From contig JASVEC010000225.1 in assembly GCA_030770535.1 (NCBI GenBank), positions 1 to 29,329 of the forward strand: a DNA stretch of 29,329 nt, read 5' to 3'. Source of the stretch: Batkoa obscura (Eukaryota > Entomophthoromycota > Entomophthoromycetes > Entomophthorales > Batkoaceae). The position numbers and the translations under genes were made by a program. The notes beneath the pieces were generated by a model. The model searched no databases and was not told the origin of the DNA. It was given only the letters and a program-made list of their open reading frames with translations. Positions 1-10,096 of this stretch are shown piece by piece. Position 1 is the first letter of the stretch. Every line of letters starts with the position of its first letter.

Positions 1-1
1 T

Positions 2-142
2 ATTAAGATAAAATTTTTGGAAGTTAAAAGCTTTAAATATAAATCTGATGGTCCTATTGTTACATTCAATAGTCTTAATCCAAATTTAACAATATATTCT
101 GTTAATGTACCACTTCCTTTACATTTAATAACTTCAAGCTGA
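2..142 (+). CDS. 3' end of a possible gene cut by the window start
   Basis: A reading frame is open from the first bases to a TGA at 140-142 (about 46 codons). Its composition looks coding (for example SDGPIVTFNSLNPNLTIYS) and it lacks the long Ile/Lys/Asn homopolymers of the neighbouring spacer. No start is visible because the window begins inside it. I do not recognise the family. It could equally be a chance frame or a remnant of a decayed gene. Confidence 0.3.
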   Translation: MKIKFLEVKSFKYKSDGPIVTFNSLNPNLTIYSVNVPLPLHLITSS

Positions 143-755
143 CTTAGGTACGAAACAAATAAACTTGAACCATTTTTACATCTTTATAGTCATATGAAAA
201 TAGTTTTTTTAACTTTAATAGTTTACCCTCAAATTTTGTCTTATAATATTTATAAGGGAATGTATTTTTGTATTTAAGAATTTTTACTGACAATTTTTTC
301 CACATAAATAGCGCTTAAAAATGGAAAAATAATGAAACTAAAAAAAACACCCCATATATTCTTGAATAATGTATAAATTGAATATTTGGACAACAATCTA
401 AATAATATACCGTATGACCATTTAAATTTATATATTTCATTATATCACGCTTTATTTAATAAATCTTTCTTAATAATTCCAATATTTAGGTAATGCATCT
501 TGATTATAAGTGACCAGATCAAATTATATCTGACTACTCTACTTATAACATTGAATGGTCTTTAAAAACCTCAATTTGAATAAACCTTTAGGAGACAGTA
601 ACTTGACTACATCTTCCAACAGAATATTGATTGATTGATCAAATTTTACCACTTTATAATAAAATATTAAAACAGTCAATTTAGTTTGTTTGTGTTTGAA
701 TTCATGATGCTTTTAGTAATATTTAGAATGAAGTTCACTCAATAAATGCTATCTT
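143..755. other. AT-rich spacer holding one MITE
   Basis: Apart from the MITE copy at 255-354, I see no gene, RNA or regulatory structure here. Confidence 0.5.
255..354 (-). mobile_element. MITE copy A (about 100 bp family)
   Basis: One of eight copies of a ~100 bp repeat whose consensus ends read TGGGGATGT(A)TTTTTT and AAAAAATACATCCCCA. This copy runs from AGGGAATGT to ACACCCCA and is flanked by TA on both sides. The centre carries the family hallmark TTTTTCC..AAATAGCGCTTAAAAA. It is in reverse orientation relative to copies B, C, E and H. It has no coding capacity. Confidence 0.85.
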
Positions 756-759
756 TTAA

Positions 760-924
760 CTCCTTGGGTACTAATTTTTTCGAGTAAAAACGTCATCAAT
801 AGAATTTTTTTGGTTGACCCTTTGAGTACCAAATATTTTAAAAATTCTATTTGATTGGACAACAATTTCTAATCGATTTTATGCTAATTGTATCAGTTTT
901 TTTTGAAATTCGATACCCAAAGGG
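760..924. mobile_element. piggyBac-like MITE, TTAA-flanked
   Basis: The ends are inverted repeats: CTCCTTGGGTACTAA at the left and, read on the minus strand, CCCTTTGGGTATCGAA at the right. Both ends abut TTAA (756-759 and 925-928), the target duplication typical of the piggyBac superfamily, whose termini often begin CCCTTTG. The element is 165 bp and non-coding. A third copy of the terminus, ACCCTTTGAGTACCAAA, lies inside at about 817-833 next to TTGA. That suggests a shorter element nested in, or duplicated from, the longer one. Confidence 0.7.
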
Positions 925-928
925 TTAA

Positions 929-1217
929 TTCAATTTAAATTATGCAATATTCATGATTATATTTTGGTTTAAAACTATATACAAAAAGTGCTTATCATAA
1001 TTTTGATGTATAAAAATTTGATGAGCACTGTTTGTCCACAGTACCCAATTGATCAACTGGGCTAGCTTGATGAACCAAATCATTATTTGTATCCAAGCAA
1101 TTAACTATTGTACAATTTATATTTATTGAATACTCACATCACATACCATAATTTAGTTGAGCCGCTTAGTGTATCATTTATGTATTTGAAATTTCATAAA
1201 TGTCTATCAAATATATA
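929..1217. other. AT-rich spacer with a short coding-like island
   Basis: Mostly featureless. At about 995-1130 the minus strand has a higher-GC stretch with protein-like composition (includes DLVHQASPVDQLGTVDKQ). It has no start, no splice partner and no recognised family, so I do not call it a gene. Confidence 0.3.
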
Positions 1218-1315
1218 AGGGTGTTTTTTTGTTTTATCACTTTTTCTGTTTTTTAAGTGCTATTTGAGTAGAAAAATTGTTAGTAAAATTCTTGAATACA
1301 AAAATATATCCCCCT
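1218..1315 (+). mobile_element. MITE copy B
   Basis: Runs from AGGGTGTTTTTTT to TATATCCCCCT, with the family core TTTTTTAAGTGCTATTTGAGTAG and the GTTAGTAAAATTCTT block before the right end. The left flank ends in TATA and the right flank begins ATAT. Same orientation as copies C, E and H. Confidence 0.8.
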
Positions 1316-1508
1316 ATATTAAATATAAACTGATATATGAATAAAAATACTTAGCGAGCTGATACAATTTTTTATACAAAGTACTAAACACCAATGAAAG
1401 TAAAATATTATATAATAGGGTTAATATCTAAAGTGCTTTAAGGATACTCAAAACTAAAGATATATAAATTTACAACGATATATTTAATAGTAAAAGTAAA
1501 CGAACTCT

Positions 1509-1936
1509 TGTGAAATATTGCTTTATCAGCCCCATAATTAATTATAGCATAATAATCGCCTAAGCTATTGTGTTCTCGAGTTCAAAGACAATCAATACCA
1601 TTCTCTTGTTTTGGTTGCCATGAGAGTTTCTATCTTCGTCTCAAAGAATGCTATCCTCTTGTTTTAGCATCTATACTTGTCGAAGTATAAAAGAGATTTT
1701 AGAACATAGTAGCTCGAGGGTTTTTAACTAAGTTATTCTCTGATATCTCTTACGTTCAATAAAGCCACTAAGCTTTTTTAATAGTATTTTACGTAGATTT
1801 TACATTAGTATTGTCTGTTCTATTTGTATTACATAGTCCATAGTCTATTACATGCTATTCTTCATAATCCAAGTTTATCTTAGCCACATAAACTAAGATC
1901 TTTCGACTTAAAGTGTAGTCAACCAGACAATAACTG
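1509..1936 (+). mobile_element. Solo-LTR-like fossil, copy 1
   Basis: A repeat of about 430 bp recurs in inverted orientation at 15856-16315. It begins TGTGAAAT, has a TATA-box-like TATAAAAGAGA in its first half and an AATAAAG polyadenylation-like signal about 70 bp later. This order is typical of a long terminal repeat. No internal retroelement coding region lies beside it, so it reads as a solo LTR of undetermined family. Its right end is incomplete where it meets MITE copy C. By eye it is clearly diverged from the other copy, which suggests an old insertion. Confidence 0.55.
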
Positions 1937-2027
1937 TTTTTTAGTTTCATAACTTTTTCCATTTTTTTAAGCATTATTCGAGCGGAAAAATTGTTAGTAA
2001 AATTATTAAGCAAAAAACACATCCCCA
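1937..2027 (+). mobile_element. MITE copy C, left end lost
   Basis: Matches the family from TTTAGTTTCATAACTTTTTCC through GCATTATTCGAGCGG to ACATCCCCA, followed by TA. The first ~10 bases of the left terminus are missing, and the copy joins directly onto the end of the LTR-like repeat. Confidence 0.8.
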
Positions 2028-2183
2028 TATTATTTATAATTAGAAATATATTTACTAACATTTAAGTTATAAAATAGCTTATTTATCATTACTTTATTAT
2101 ATTTATTTTAATTTATTAATATTAATGATATCAGTTATTTTCTATTTAAACAAGCTTGAATTCTTAGCTTTTATATATAAAAT

Positions 2184-2283
2184 TGGGAAAGTATTTCTGT
2201 GTTTAAAAATTTTACTAACAATTTTTCCACTCAAATAATGCTTGAAAGATGGAAAAGTGATGAAACTAAAAAAGACACTCTCA
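2184..2283 (-). mobile_element. MITE copy D
   Basis: Runs from TGGGAAAGTATTTCTGTG to GACACTCTCA and includes ACTAACAATTTTTCCACTC and the GATGAAACTAAAAAAGACA end block. The right end is diverged (CTCTCA instead of CCCCA). A chance reading frame across it on the minus strand is not a gene. Confidence 0.8.
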
Positions 2284-3268
2284 TATACTGTTTTATAAAC
2301 TAGAATTAAAATTAAAATTAAATAATTCAACACCATAGTTTATTAGTAATTTTTTATCTATTTTAAGAGCTTTGAAAGCTTTAATAATATTTTTATTAGA
2401 TTTATTTTTCATTATATTACATTTAATAAAAAGAATTTTCAACGTTATTTGATTTCATACTTTTTAGCTTATAAACTTATAAATCATAATAAAACTATAC
2501 TATGTTCGTTTTTTTTCTTTCTAATAAATATCAAATAAAATGAAACTCATTTAATAGAAAATTAGAACCAATAGTATCAATTTATGTTGCTTTATTCTAT
2601 TTTTAATTAGCTATTAGTTAATTGAGGATAGGAACACATCTTGCTCTTATCAAGCTGTTGAAATTAATATCAGGTTTCTGACAAAATATGAAGTTATAGG
2701 AAAATGATAAAAGCGGCCTTTTTAAAAAGCACAGTAAATTGACTATTATTTAATAGTAACCACTTTTTCTAAAGTCATTTCTAAAAGTCAATCTTATCAT
2801 TACTTTTATAATCAACCAGAAAGTAACAATAACGTATCAACTTTTTTCTAAATACTTTTATTCACTATCTCTCATCTTGTAAAAAATTTAAACTTAAATT
2901 TAATAACACCATGTCATAAAGAAAGGATAAATAGTCAATGAAATCATTTAATTTGATATGATAAAAAACGTTTTGTTTTATTTGATTTATTTTTAAATAG
3001 ACTTCTAATATATAAAATACAGTTTTAAGGTTTTTTCTATTGAAAAAAAAGCGAATTTGAAATTGATATTAATTTACTGTCAAAAGCTCATGTATAAATC
3101 GTTTTTTTAAAAGGAAGAGTTATATCATTATATTATTTTTCATTTTAACTTACTATTTTTCTATTTGATTTTAAATTCGTGTCTTGTTATAGTAGTTCAA
3201 GTAGATATAGAATATAGTTTAATGGTTTGTTATTGACAATAATAAAGTAATAAGAATTAGTAAAGGAA
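2284..3268. other. AT-rich spacer, nothing recognised
   Basis: About 1 kb with frequent stops in all frames, no splice-bounded coding pattern and no repeat shared with the rest of the window. Confidence 0.5.
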
Positions 3269-3368
3269 TGGAGCTGTTTTTTTAACTTCATAACTTTTTC
3301 CATTTTTTGAGCGCTATTTAAGCGGAGAGATTGTTAGTAAAATTCTTGAATACAAAAATACATTCCCA
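3269..3368 (+). mobile_element. MITE copy E
   Basis: Runs from TGGAGCTGTTTTTTTAACTT to ATACATTCCCA and carries the core TTTTTTGAGCGCTATTTAAGCGG. Its left terminus (GAGCTGT) is among the copies closest to the GGGCTGTC terminus of the large transposon at 12772-15258. Confidence 0.8.
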
Positions 3369-3831
3369 AATACTAATAATTCATAAGTTGAAAACTAGTT
3401 AAATTTTTAAAAGCTAAAAACTCACAGCCAACTAATTTTGAATTTAAAAAAATTAGTAAAAAAATGAGGGGAAGCTTTGTAATACTCCCTGAAACAAGTT
3501 CTATAAATTAAATCAAATCATTTGTTTAATTTGTTAAAAAAATACTAGAGATATTTTTATCAACCCTTAATTTCCTAATATTCATTTAGCATTAATAATT
3601 ATCAAAAAATAAAGTCAAATGAACGCATCAACCTATTCTAACGAATAATCAACATAGCAAACTGATAATAAATTAAATTTTTGTAAGTTCTTAAGGGAAG
3701 ACTATGATGTCATAATCCATATCCGTTTTTAGACTTAAAAATAAGTAAGTAATCAAATTTGCTTTTTATTCTCTTAATTTTTTATATAAAAAAACAACAG
3801 AACTTTTTATAACCAAATAATTTACTTTGAA
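3369..3831. promoter_or_regulatory. Upstream region of the 177-aa gene
   Basis: 463 bp of AT-rich sequence before the start codon at 3832, presumably the promoter and 5' leader. A TTTTATATAAAA-like stretch lies at about 3779-3791. No recognisable operator or upstream activating motif was found. Confidence 0.25.
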
Positions 3832-4420
3832 ATGCCACCAACGACATATAAATCCCCCCTAAAAGCGAGTTTATCTTTAGATTTAAACTCGGTATCTGGT
3901 CACTGTACGATCCATCCCGAGAATTCAATTGAGTTACCATTATCACCTAGTTTTGATAGTAGCAATTCCACTTTAAATAAAATTTTATCGAATTTTATTA
4001 AAAAAGAAATGTTAGCAACCAGTACCAATACAATTGATATGCTAGATTTAGCTAGTAATAATGTTACTGCAACAATGGAAAGTATGATTGAAAAAAGTAA
4101 TAGTTTATTATTAAAAAAAGAAAAAAGAAGTTTAAGTCCAAAAAAAAAAAAATTCAGTAACTTCAAAATCAAACTCCCGTCCCCATCGTTTACGTACTCG
4201 TACTAATACATTTCATACTACTTTTTCACCTTTTTTGTTTCTTTCAAGTGGTCAAAGCAAAAGAAATAGTTTAATTAATGAGAATAATAACGAACTTTGT
4301 TTTTTTTGTTCGTCCAATTTACCCGAGTTAAAAGAGTGTTCTAATCAACATAATTTGGAAGATCAATTATTCGTTCAGATGGAAGAATTGGATCATACTT
4401 TTGTTGAGATTAGTTATTGA
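3832..4420 (+). CDS. Unrecognised 177-aa protein, two exons
   Basis: Exon 1 is 3832-4193 and exon 2 is 4249-4420. The 55-nt intron has GTACTC at the donor, a TACTAATAC branch-like site, a pyrimidine-rich tract and TTTCAAG at the acceptor, and it restores one frame (178 codons with the stop). The protein is Ser-rich in the first third, has a basic cluster KKEKRSLSPKKKK near residues 95-107 that could be a nuclear localisation signal, and then a C-terminal block with ELCFFCSSNLPEL and LEDQLFVQMEELDHTFVEI that looks structured and acidic. A CFFC pair followed by a third Cys nearby is suggestive of metal binding but too little to call a finger. No family is recognised. It sits upstream of, and in the same direction as, TAF6. 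Confidence 0.6.
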
Positions 4421-4859
4421 AGAAGAGGAAAGGAGAGGGAGTGTATTTTGGAATGTATTTTTGTTATTTATTTTTTGGACTAGTTTTCATGAATTAAAGT
4501 GTATTGATTACCTTTAAATTAAAAATATTTTGTTGATTTTGATTTTTATAATTTTAATATTGTCTTTGTTTTTACTATTATTAATAATTTAGATATGTTA
4601 TCACCTTTAATTTTTATAATTTAGAATATTTTTATAATTATTAAATAAATTACTCTATTTAATATATAAAGATTGTAATATTCAATTATTTTAAATATAG
4701 TGTTTTATATCATTAATAAACCTTTTCAAATGTTTTAAATTGATAAAAATTGAAATAAACCAATCAAACCCCTTCTATCTTTTGAAAAAGCAGTCTTCTA
4801 TCTATCAACATGAATTATTTAATTAAAATTTCATTTTCAAATCTTTATTTTAAAAAAAC
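4421..4859. promoter_or_regulatory. Spacer and putative TAF6 promoter
   Basis: 439 bp between the unknown gene and TAF6, extremely AT-rich. It must hold the terminator of the first gene and the promoter of the second. An AAACCAATCAAACC stretch at about 4757-4770 contains a CCAAT pentamer about 100 bp upstream of the TAF6 start. Confidence 0.3.
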
Positions 4860-6975
4860 ATGGACACTAATACAGTGTATCCTATTGAAGCAATAGAAGT
4901 AAGATATATTTTCACTTTGTTTTATAAAAAATAAACAAATTTCTACTTTAAAAGGAAGTAGGGGATTCCTTAGGCTTATCTTCGATACCTAAAGATGGTT
5001 TATCAAGTTTAGCTGATGATGTTGAGTTTCGTATTAAAGAAGTAGTACAGGTGAGTTGTTTTAATAATACAAATGAAATTATAAGTATATTAATAAACTA
5101 ATCTTATTGTTAGGAAGCTATTAAGTTTATGAAACATGGTAAAAGAGAAAGGTTAACTTTAGATGATATTAATTTAGCGTTAAGAGTTCGTAGTGTTGAA
5201 GTAAGATTTAAATCTATAATTAAATAATAGTATTTTTAATTCATTTCATTTTAGCCATTATATGGGTTTAATTCTAGTGGTGGTTTAAGGTTTAATAGTG
5301 TTAAATATTCAAATCAAGAACTTTATTATTTACAAGATAAAGATATTGAATTAGAGACTTTATTATCAACTCCACTTCCTCCTGCTCCTATGGACTTAAG
5401 TTTTACTGGTAAATTAATTGAATTAGATTTCTATTTAATTTAATTTAATAATATTTTCATGTCACTTAGCTCATTGGCTAGCAGTAGAAGGTATTCAACC
5501 ATTAATACCACAAAATCCAATTGAAAGGGGTAAGTAAAATAGATTTACACAATTGTAATCAAACTAACTTGTTATTGACCTAACTTTATATTATTTAATA
5601 TAGATGAACCTGATAAATTCTTATTAAAAAAGAGTAAAATTAGTATCAATAGCACTATCAAGCCCATAGATAATCTAACTTCCAATATGGATATGGATGT
5701 GAAACCAATTGTAAAACATAATTTAAGTCGAGAATTAAGAAAACATTTTGAAAATTTAGCATCTGCTTTAGTAGCGGAGGATATTGAAGTTCAAAAAGCA
5801 GCTCATGATTCTTTAAATAAAGATCCAGGTTTACAACAACTATTACCTTATTTTATTCAATATATATCTGAGAAGGTAAATTAGCATATATGCTAAAATT
5901 TTACAAATAATTTATTTTTTTATTATAATTTAGACAGTCAAGAGTTTTGATAAAATTAATATATTAAAGTCTTTATTAACTGCTTTAGAAATGATTATGT
6001 TAAATAGTTATTTTTTTATAACACCCTATGTAAGTCAATTATTCTCATTTATTTGTTATTTTATTGGTTGATTTTTGTTATTTAGCTTCATCAAATTTGT
6101 CCAGTAATACTCACTTGTTTAATTACTAAAAGAATGGGTAATAATATGGAAAGAGAGTTAAGTCATTGGCAACTACGCCATCAAGCCAGTGATTTATTAA
6201 GATTAATTTATCAAAAAATTGAATTTACTCATCCAAATGCAAGACCTAAGATAGTTAAAACTTTATTTTCAGCTATTTTTGATCCGCAATCAACTATCAC
6301 TACGTTTTATGGGGGTATCTTAGGTATTAAAACATTGAGTGATTCTTTATTTGATAGTTGCATTCCACCCAATTTAAATTCTATTTCAATGAAATTACAA
6401 AGCTTTAATGGGAAGGAAGAGTCAAGAGAAATAATTAGATGTATGGAAATGATAGTGGTAAGTGAAGATATATATTTATATTTATTTATTTTAATTATTA
6501 TTCTTAATATTTTATTTAATTCATTACTGAGGATCTTTATTTTAATATAATAAATTAGGACTTTCTAGCGGATGCTGCCGAGAATAAAAAATATTTGCAA
6601 AATGAATCTGCAATCTCAATTGTAAAATTAAATCAATTAATTCCCTATCAACCTTTAGCCCAAGAAATTATTAAATCACAACATTTTAAATCAATTTGTG
6701 TATATTTAAATCAAGTTATTTTTAACAATAAAAATGAAAAGGAGAGTATTGTCAATGTTGAAAAAGGAAATTTAGAATTGGAAAAGACGGAGAAAATTGA
6801 GAGTGTTCAAGAAATGGAAACAGATAAGGAAACAGAAAACAAGATTGAACATAAGAATGAAGAGAACAAAGTAGAAAATAAAGAAAATGATAGTGATAAT
6901 ATGGATTCTAATGAAAATGACAAACAAATGATGGAAGAGGAAGATGATGACGATGATCAATGGGATGAAGAATAA
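4860..6975 (+). CDS. TAF6: TAF6, TFIID/SAGA histone-fold subunit
   Basis: Nine exons join into 530 aa: 4860-4898, 4955-5050, 5114-5200, 5255-5408, 5470-5529, 5604-5875, 5934-6029, 6086-6457 and 6559-6975. All introns (54-101 nt) are GT-AG and keep frame. TAF6 pairs with TAF9 in TFIID and SAGA through an H4-like histone fold. The N-terminus shows that fold: LADDVEFRIKEVVQEAIKFM then KRERLTLDDINLALR and VEPLYGF, the family signature. The central part (about residues 190-410) contains LLPYFIQYISEKV and HWQLRHQASDLLRLI, matching the TAF6 C-terminal HEAT domain. The tail is Lys/Glu/Asn-rich and ends in an acidic EEDDDDDQWDEE. Length is close to yeast TAF6 (about 516 aa). The start gives a 13-residue lead into the histone fold. 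It is convergent with clpX. Confidence 0.93.
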
Positions 6976-7317
6976 TATGAATTTTATATATGCTGTTATT
7001 CTAAATCAATAAGACTTAAAATTAATGAGTATTTAATAATACTACAAAATAAAATGCTGCAGTTATAAATAAATGATCAAAGTGAAGAATCCAAGTTAAA
7101 ATAATAAACTATATATTTTTATTAATAATTGCTTTTTAAATCCAAATTTTTTATATGATAAACAATAGTAATAACAATGATTTTATAATAAAAAGTTTAA
7201 TTTAAAAAAACTCACAAATAATAAAAGTTAAAAGATCGTAGTAGAATAAAAAAAGAATTGAGCAAATAATTTGTTTGATGCAGTATAAATAAAGTAGCAA
7301 GACAAATTGATCTTGCA
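6976..7317. terminator. Convergent 3' region of TAF6 and clpX
   Basis: 342 bp of AT-rich sequence between two facing stop codons. AATAAA-like hexamers occur on both strands (for example near 7068 and, on the minus strand, TTTATT near 7118), fitting overlapping 3' UTRs. Poly(A) sites cannot be placed exactly. Confidence 0.35.
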
Positions 7318-8822
7318 TTAAATCCAAGAAGCTACTTGTTTCTTATTACTATCATCAATTTCATTTTGATTATTGTTATTGTTGTTTCCAACTTGAGTAT
7401 CTTCCTCCAATAATAATTTGTTTAATTCTACCTCTTGATTTTTACTCAAATAAATGGGTTTTTGGTCATTTAATATACATTCTTTAGTAATAACTACAAA
7501 TTTAACACTTGTTCCTGGCACATCATACATGGGTTCCAATAATATTTTTTCCTATTAAATGTATTTATAAATAATTAAATAAACAATAATTATTAGTTAT
7601 TATTTTGATATATACAAAACAAATTTACCATAATCCTTCTTAATCCTCTAGCTCCAGTTTGTTTTTTAATAGCTAATTGAGCAATTGCTTTTAAAGAAGA
7701 ATTGGTAAATTTTAATTGGATCTAAAATAATTTATATAAAATTAATTTATTTATATTAAAAACAAAATTATTAATTAAAATTATTTTAGAATTTACCTTA
7801 TTTAAATTAAACAATCCTTGATATTGTTTAATTAGGCAATTTTTAGGTTCAGTTAATACTCGAATTAAAGAAGATTCATCTAATGAAGTGACATTAGCTA
7901 ATACAGGTAATCGTCCAATAAATTCGGGTATTAATCCATATTTTATTAAATCTAAATATTAATAATTAATGATTAATATTATTATGACTATAACTATTAC
8001 CCATAGGTTCTACTAATTCTAAATAGTCCATTTGATTATTAATTTCATTGTTACTATCTAAGTTCCCTTTTTTAATTGGCGCATTAAAACCAATAGACTA
8101 AATAAATAAATAATATTAATATTAAAATAATAAATAAAACAAATAAATAAATAAGCTTACTGATTTTGCTAATCTATTCGCAATAATTTTTTCTAAACCA
8201 ACAAAAGCTCCTGATAAAATAAATAAAATATTAGAAGTATCTACTGTAAACGTATCCCCTTTATTTCCGCCTGATAAATTAGAATTATTATTAGAATTGG
8301 GATTTTTCCTATTAGATGAGCCATTTTTATCTGTTATTGTTATTGTTGTTCCTTCTAACATTCTTAATAACGCTTGTTGAACTCCCTCTCCTGACACATC
8401 TTTAGAAATCGATAAAGCATCTGGTCGCCTTGCTATTTTATCGATTTCATCAATAAATACAATGCCTTGTTCTGCTTTTTTAATATCATAATCACAATTC
8501 TAATTTATTATCATTATTAAATATTAAACTATTTAAGATTAAAATTACTTGTAATAATCTTTGAATAACTAATTCTACATCTTCACCTACATAACCGGCT
8601 TGTGTAAATGGTGTTGCATCTGACATTGAAAATGGTACTTTTAATATATTAGCTAATGTTCTTGCTAATAATGTTTTTCCTAAATTATTTAATATTAGTT
8701 ACTAAAATAGTAGATTATTTATATTCTATTTAGTTTTACCTGATCCTGTTGGTCCTAATAATAATACGTTGCTTTTATCAAATGTTGTATCCAATATACA
8801 ATTTTCATTTTCACTATTGATT

Positions 8823-8863
<41 letters not shown>

Positions 8864-9764
8864 TAAATGATCTGAACTTGGATTAATCCAGTTTCTTTTT
8901 AATTGATGATATTGGAATGAAGTAGTATTCGTAATAGGTAATGGAACTAAATAGTAAACGTTAATAAAAAACATAAACCTTTTCTTATAAAATTTAACTT
9001 ACTTCTTGAAATTGTTGAGTTACTATGATGTTGATTAATTGTATTAATATCATTATTTAAATCAAAATTAATATCTTCATTATATTTACTATTAATTCCA
9101 TTGTGTTGTTGTTGATGGTTCATATTATTAGTATTGATATTTTGTTGATATTTCATTTTATTATTAGCTTTAACTCGATTATAATGATTAAATAAAGCTA
9201 CTGATAATATTTTTTTAGCTCTTTCTTGACCAATTACATAATCATCTAAATGTTTATTAATCTAAATAAATATGATAAATTAATAAATTAACAATGAAAT
9301 TTTATCTTACCATTCGTGGAGTAGTTAATAAATTATTAAAGCCAAAATCTTCTTCTTCTTCTTCTTCAATAATTTCATTATCGATATGTTCAAATCCACC
9401 ACCATAATTATACGTTTGTTTATCCATTTTAGATGTAAATATATGACTATGGTTATTACCATTATTATTATTATTTAATTTATCTTTATCTTTATTACAA
9501 GTTGTAATAATATCTATAAGAGAAAAAAAAGAGATCAGTTTTTTTTAACAATAATAGATTGATAATAATAATAATACCTCTTGTAACACCATTATTTTTT
9601 TCCCATTTTTTTTTAATCAATTCTCCATTAGATTTGGTTTTCTTTTCTTTTTTTTGAATTACTGAACTATTACTATTATTCAAATTACTCGTATAACAAC
9701 GAGTTAATAAACATTGAAATGGATAAATTTGTATTGTTTTTTTCTTTGGAATTAGAAGCATCAT
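7318..9764 (-). CDS. CLPX: Mitochondrial ClpX-type AAA+ unfoldase
   Basis: Ten exons on the minus strand (in coding order 9764-9578, 9513-9311, 9261-9003, 8946-8740, 8679-8549, 8499-8161, 8097-8001, 7951-7797, 7721-7629, 7551-7318) give 634 aa. ClpX unfolds matrix proteins and can feed them to ClpP. Seen: a basic N-terminus with few acidic residues, fitting a mitochondrial presequence; [17 protein letters not shown]; Walker A GPTGSGKT (about residue 280), its Gly codon split by an intron; pore loop AGYVGED; Walker [18 protein letters not shown] arginine-finger box; sensor-2 GARGLRR. The ClpP-docking tripeptide IGF is present in SSIGFNAP. The N-terminal Cys4 zinc domain of bacterial ClpX is absent, and the RKH pore loop reads RKN. 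Asn-rich insertions, one of 13 Asn, separate the first AAA+ motif from Walker A. Yeast Mcx1 is the fungal relative. Confidence 0.93.
8825..8863 (-). repeat. AAT trinucleotide repeat (13 units)
   Basis: An uninterrupted run of 13 ATT on the plus strand, encoding 13 Asn in the ClpX insertion upstream of Walker A. It is a microsatellite inside a coding exon and is likely to vary in length between strains. Confidence 0.95.
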
Positions 9765-10096
9765 AGTTAAAAGTTTCTCTTATTGCCGTTGTTGTTTAAA
9801 AAAGTTATGTAGAAATATAAAAAATAAGAAAAAATATAGTTAAAATATTTATTATAAATATTCCTCAGTATGCTCAATTAGCCAAATGTGACGGTTAAAA
9901 TCGTGCTAAATCAGATTAGTTTATTTTTAAGCCCATCAATCAAACTTCATTATGTAACCCAATGTTATCCTTTAATTTGTTAAAAATCCTTTCTTATGCT
10001 TATGAATCAAAAATGCAAGTAACCTTTAAAACAAAAAGGAGTTAAGATGAGTAATCCAAATTTTATTAATATGTCATCTCCTTCAAAAGTACTTCA
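9765..10096 (-). promoter_or_regulatory. clpX upstream region
   Basis: 332 bp between the clpX start and the stop of the upstream reductase gene on the same strand. It includes a higher-GC patch at about 9885-9970 with CCCATCAATCAAAC and an ACCCAATG (CCAAT pentamer at 9959-9963, about 195 bp from the start codon). CCAAT is the core of the HAP/NF-Y site that controls many fungal mitochondrial genes. One pentamer at this base composition is weak evidence. Confidence 0.3.

Noticed and set aside
995-1130. Possible gene fragment on the minus strand with protein-like composition
   Set aside because: Only about 45 codons, with no start, no splice partner and no family I can recognise; noted inside the spacer entry rather than called as a gene.
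1855-2336. Minus-strand open frames of 60-70 codons at 1855-2061 and 2142-2336
   Set aside because: They run through MITE copies C and D and the end of the LTR-like repeat; their protein similarity to each other is only the repeat translated.
4140-4152. Frameshift or slippage at a run of 13 A in the gene at 3832-4420
   Set aside because: The second half of the gene is in another frame, and a long A run sits between the halves. But a 55-nt GT-AG intron at 4194-4248 with a branch-like TACTAATAC and a pyrimidine tract joins the frames exactly, so no slippage is needed.
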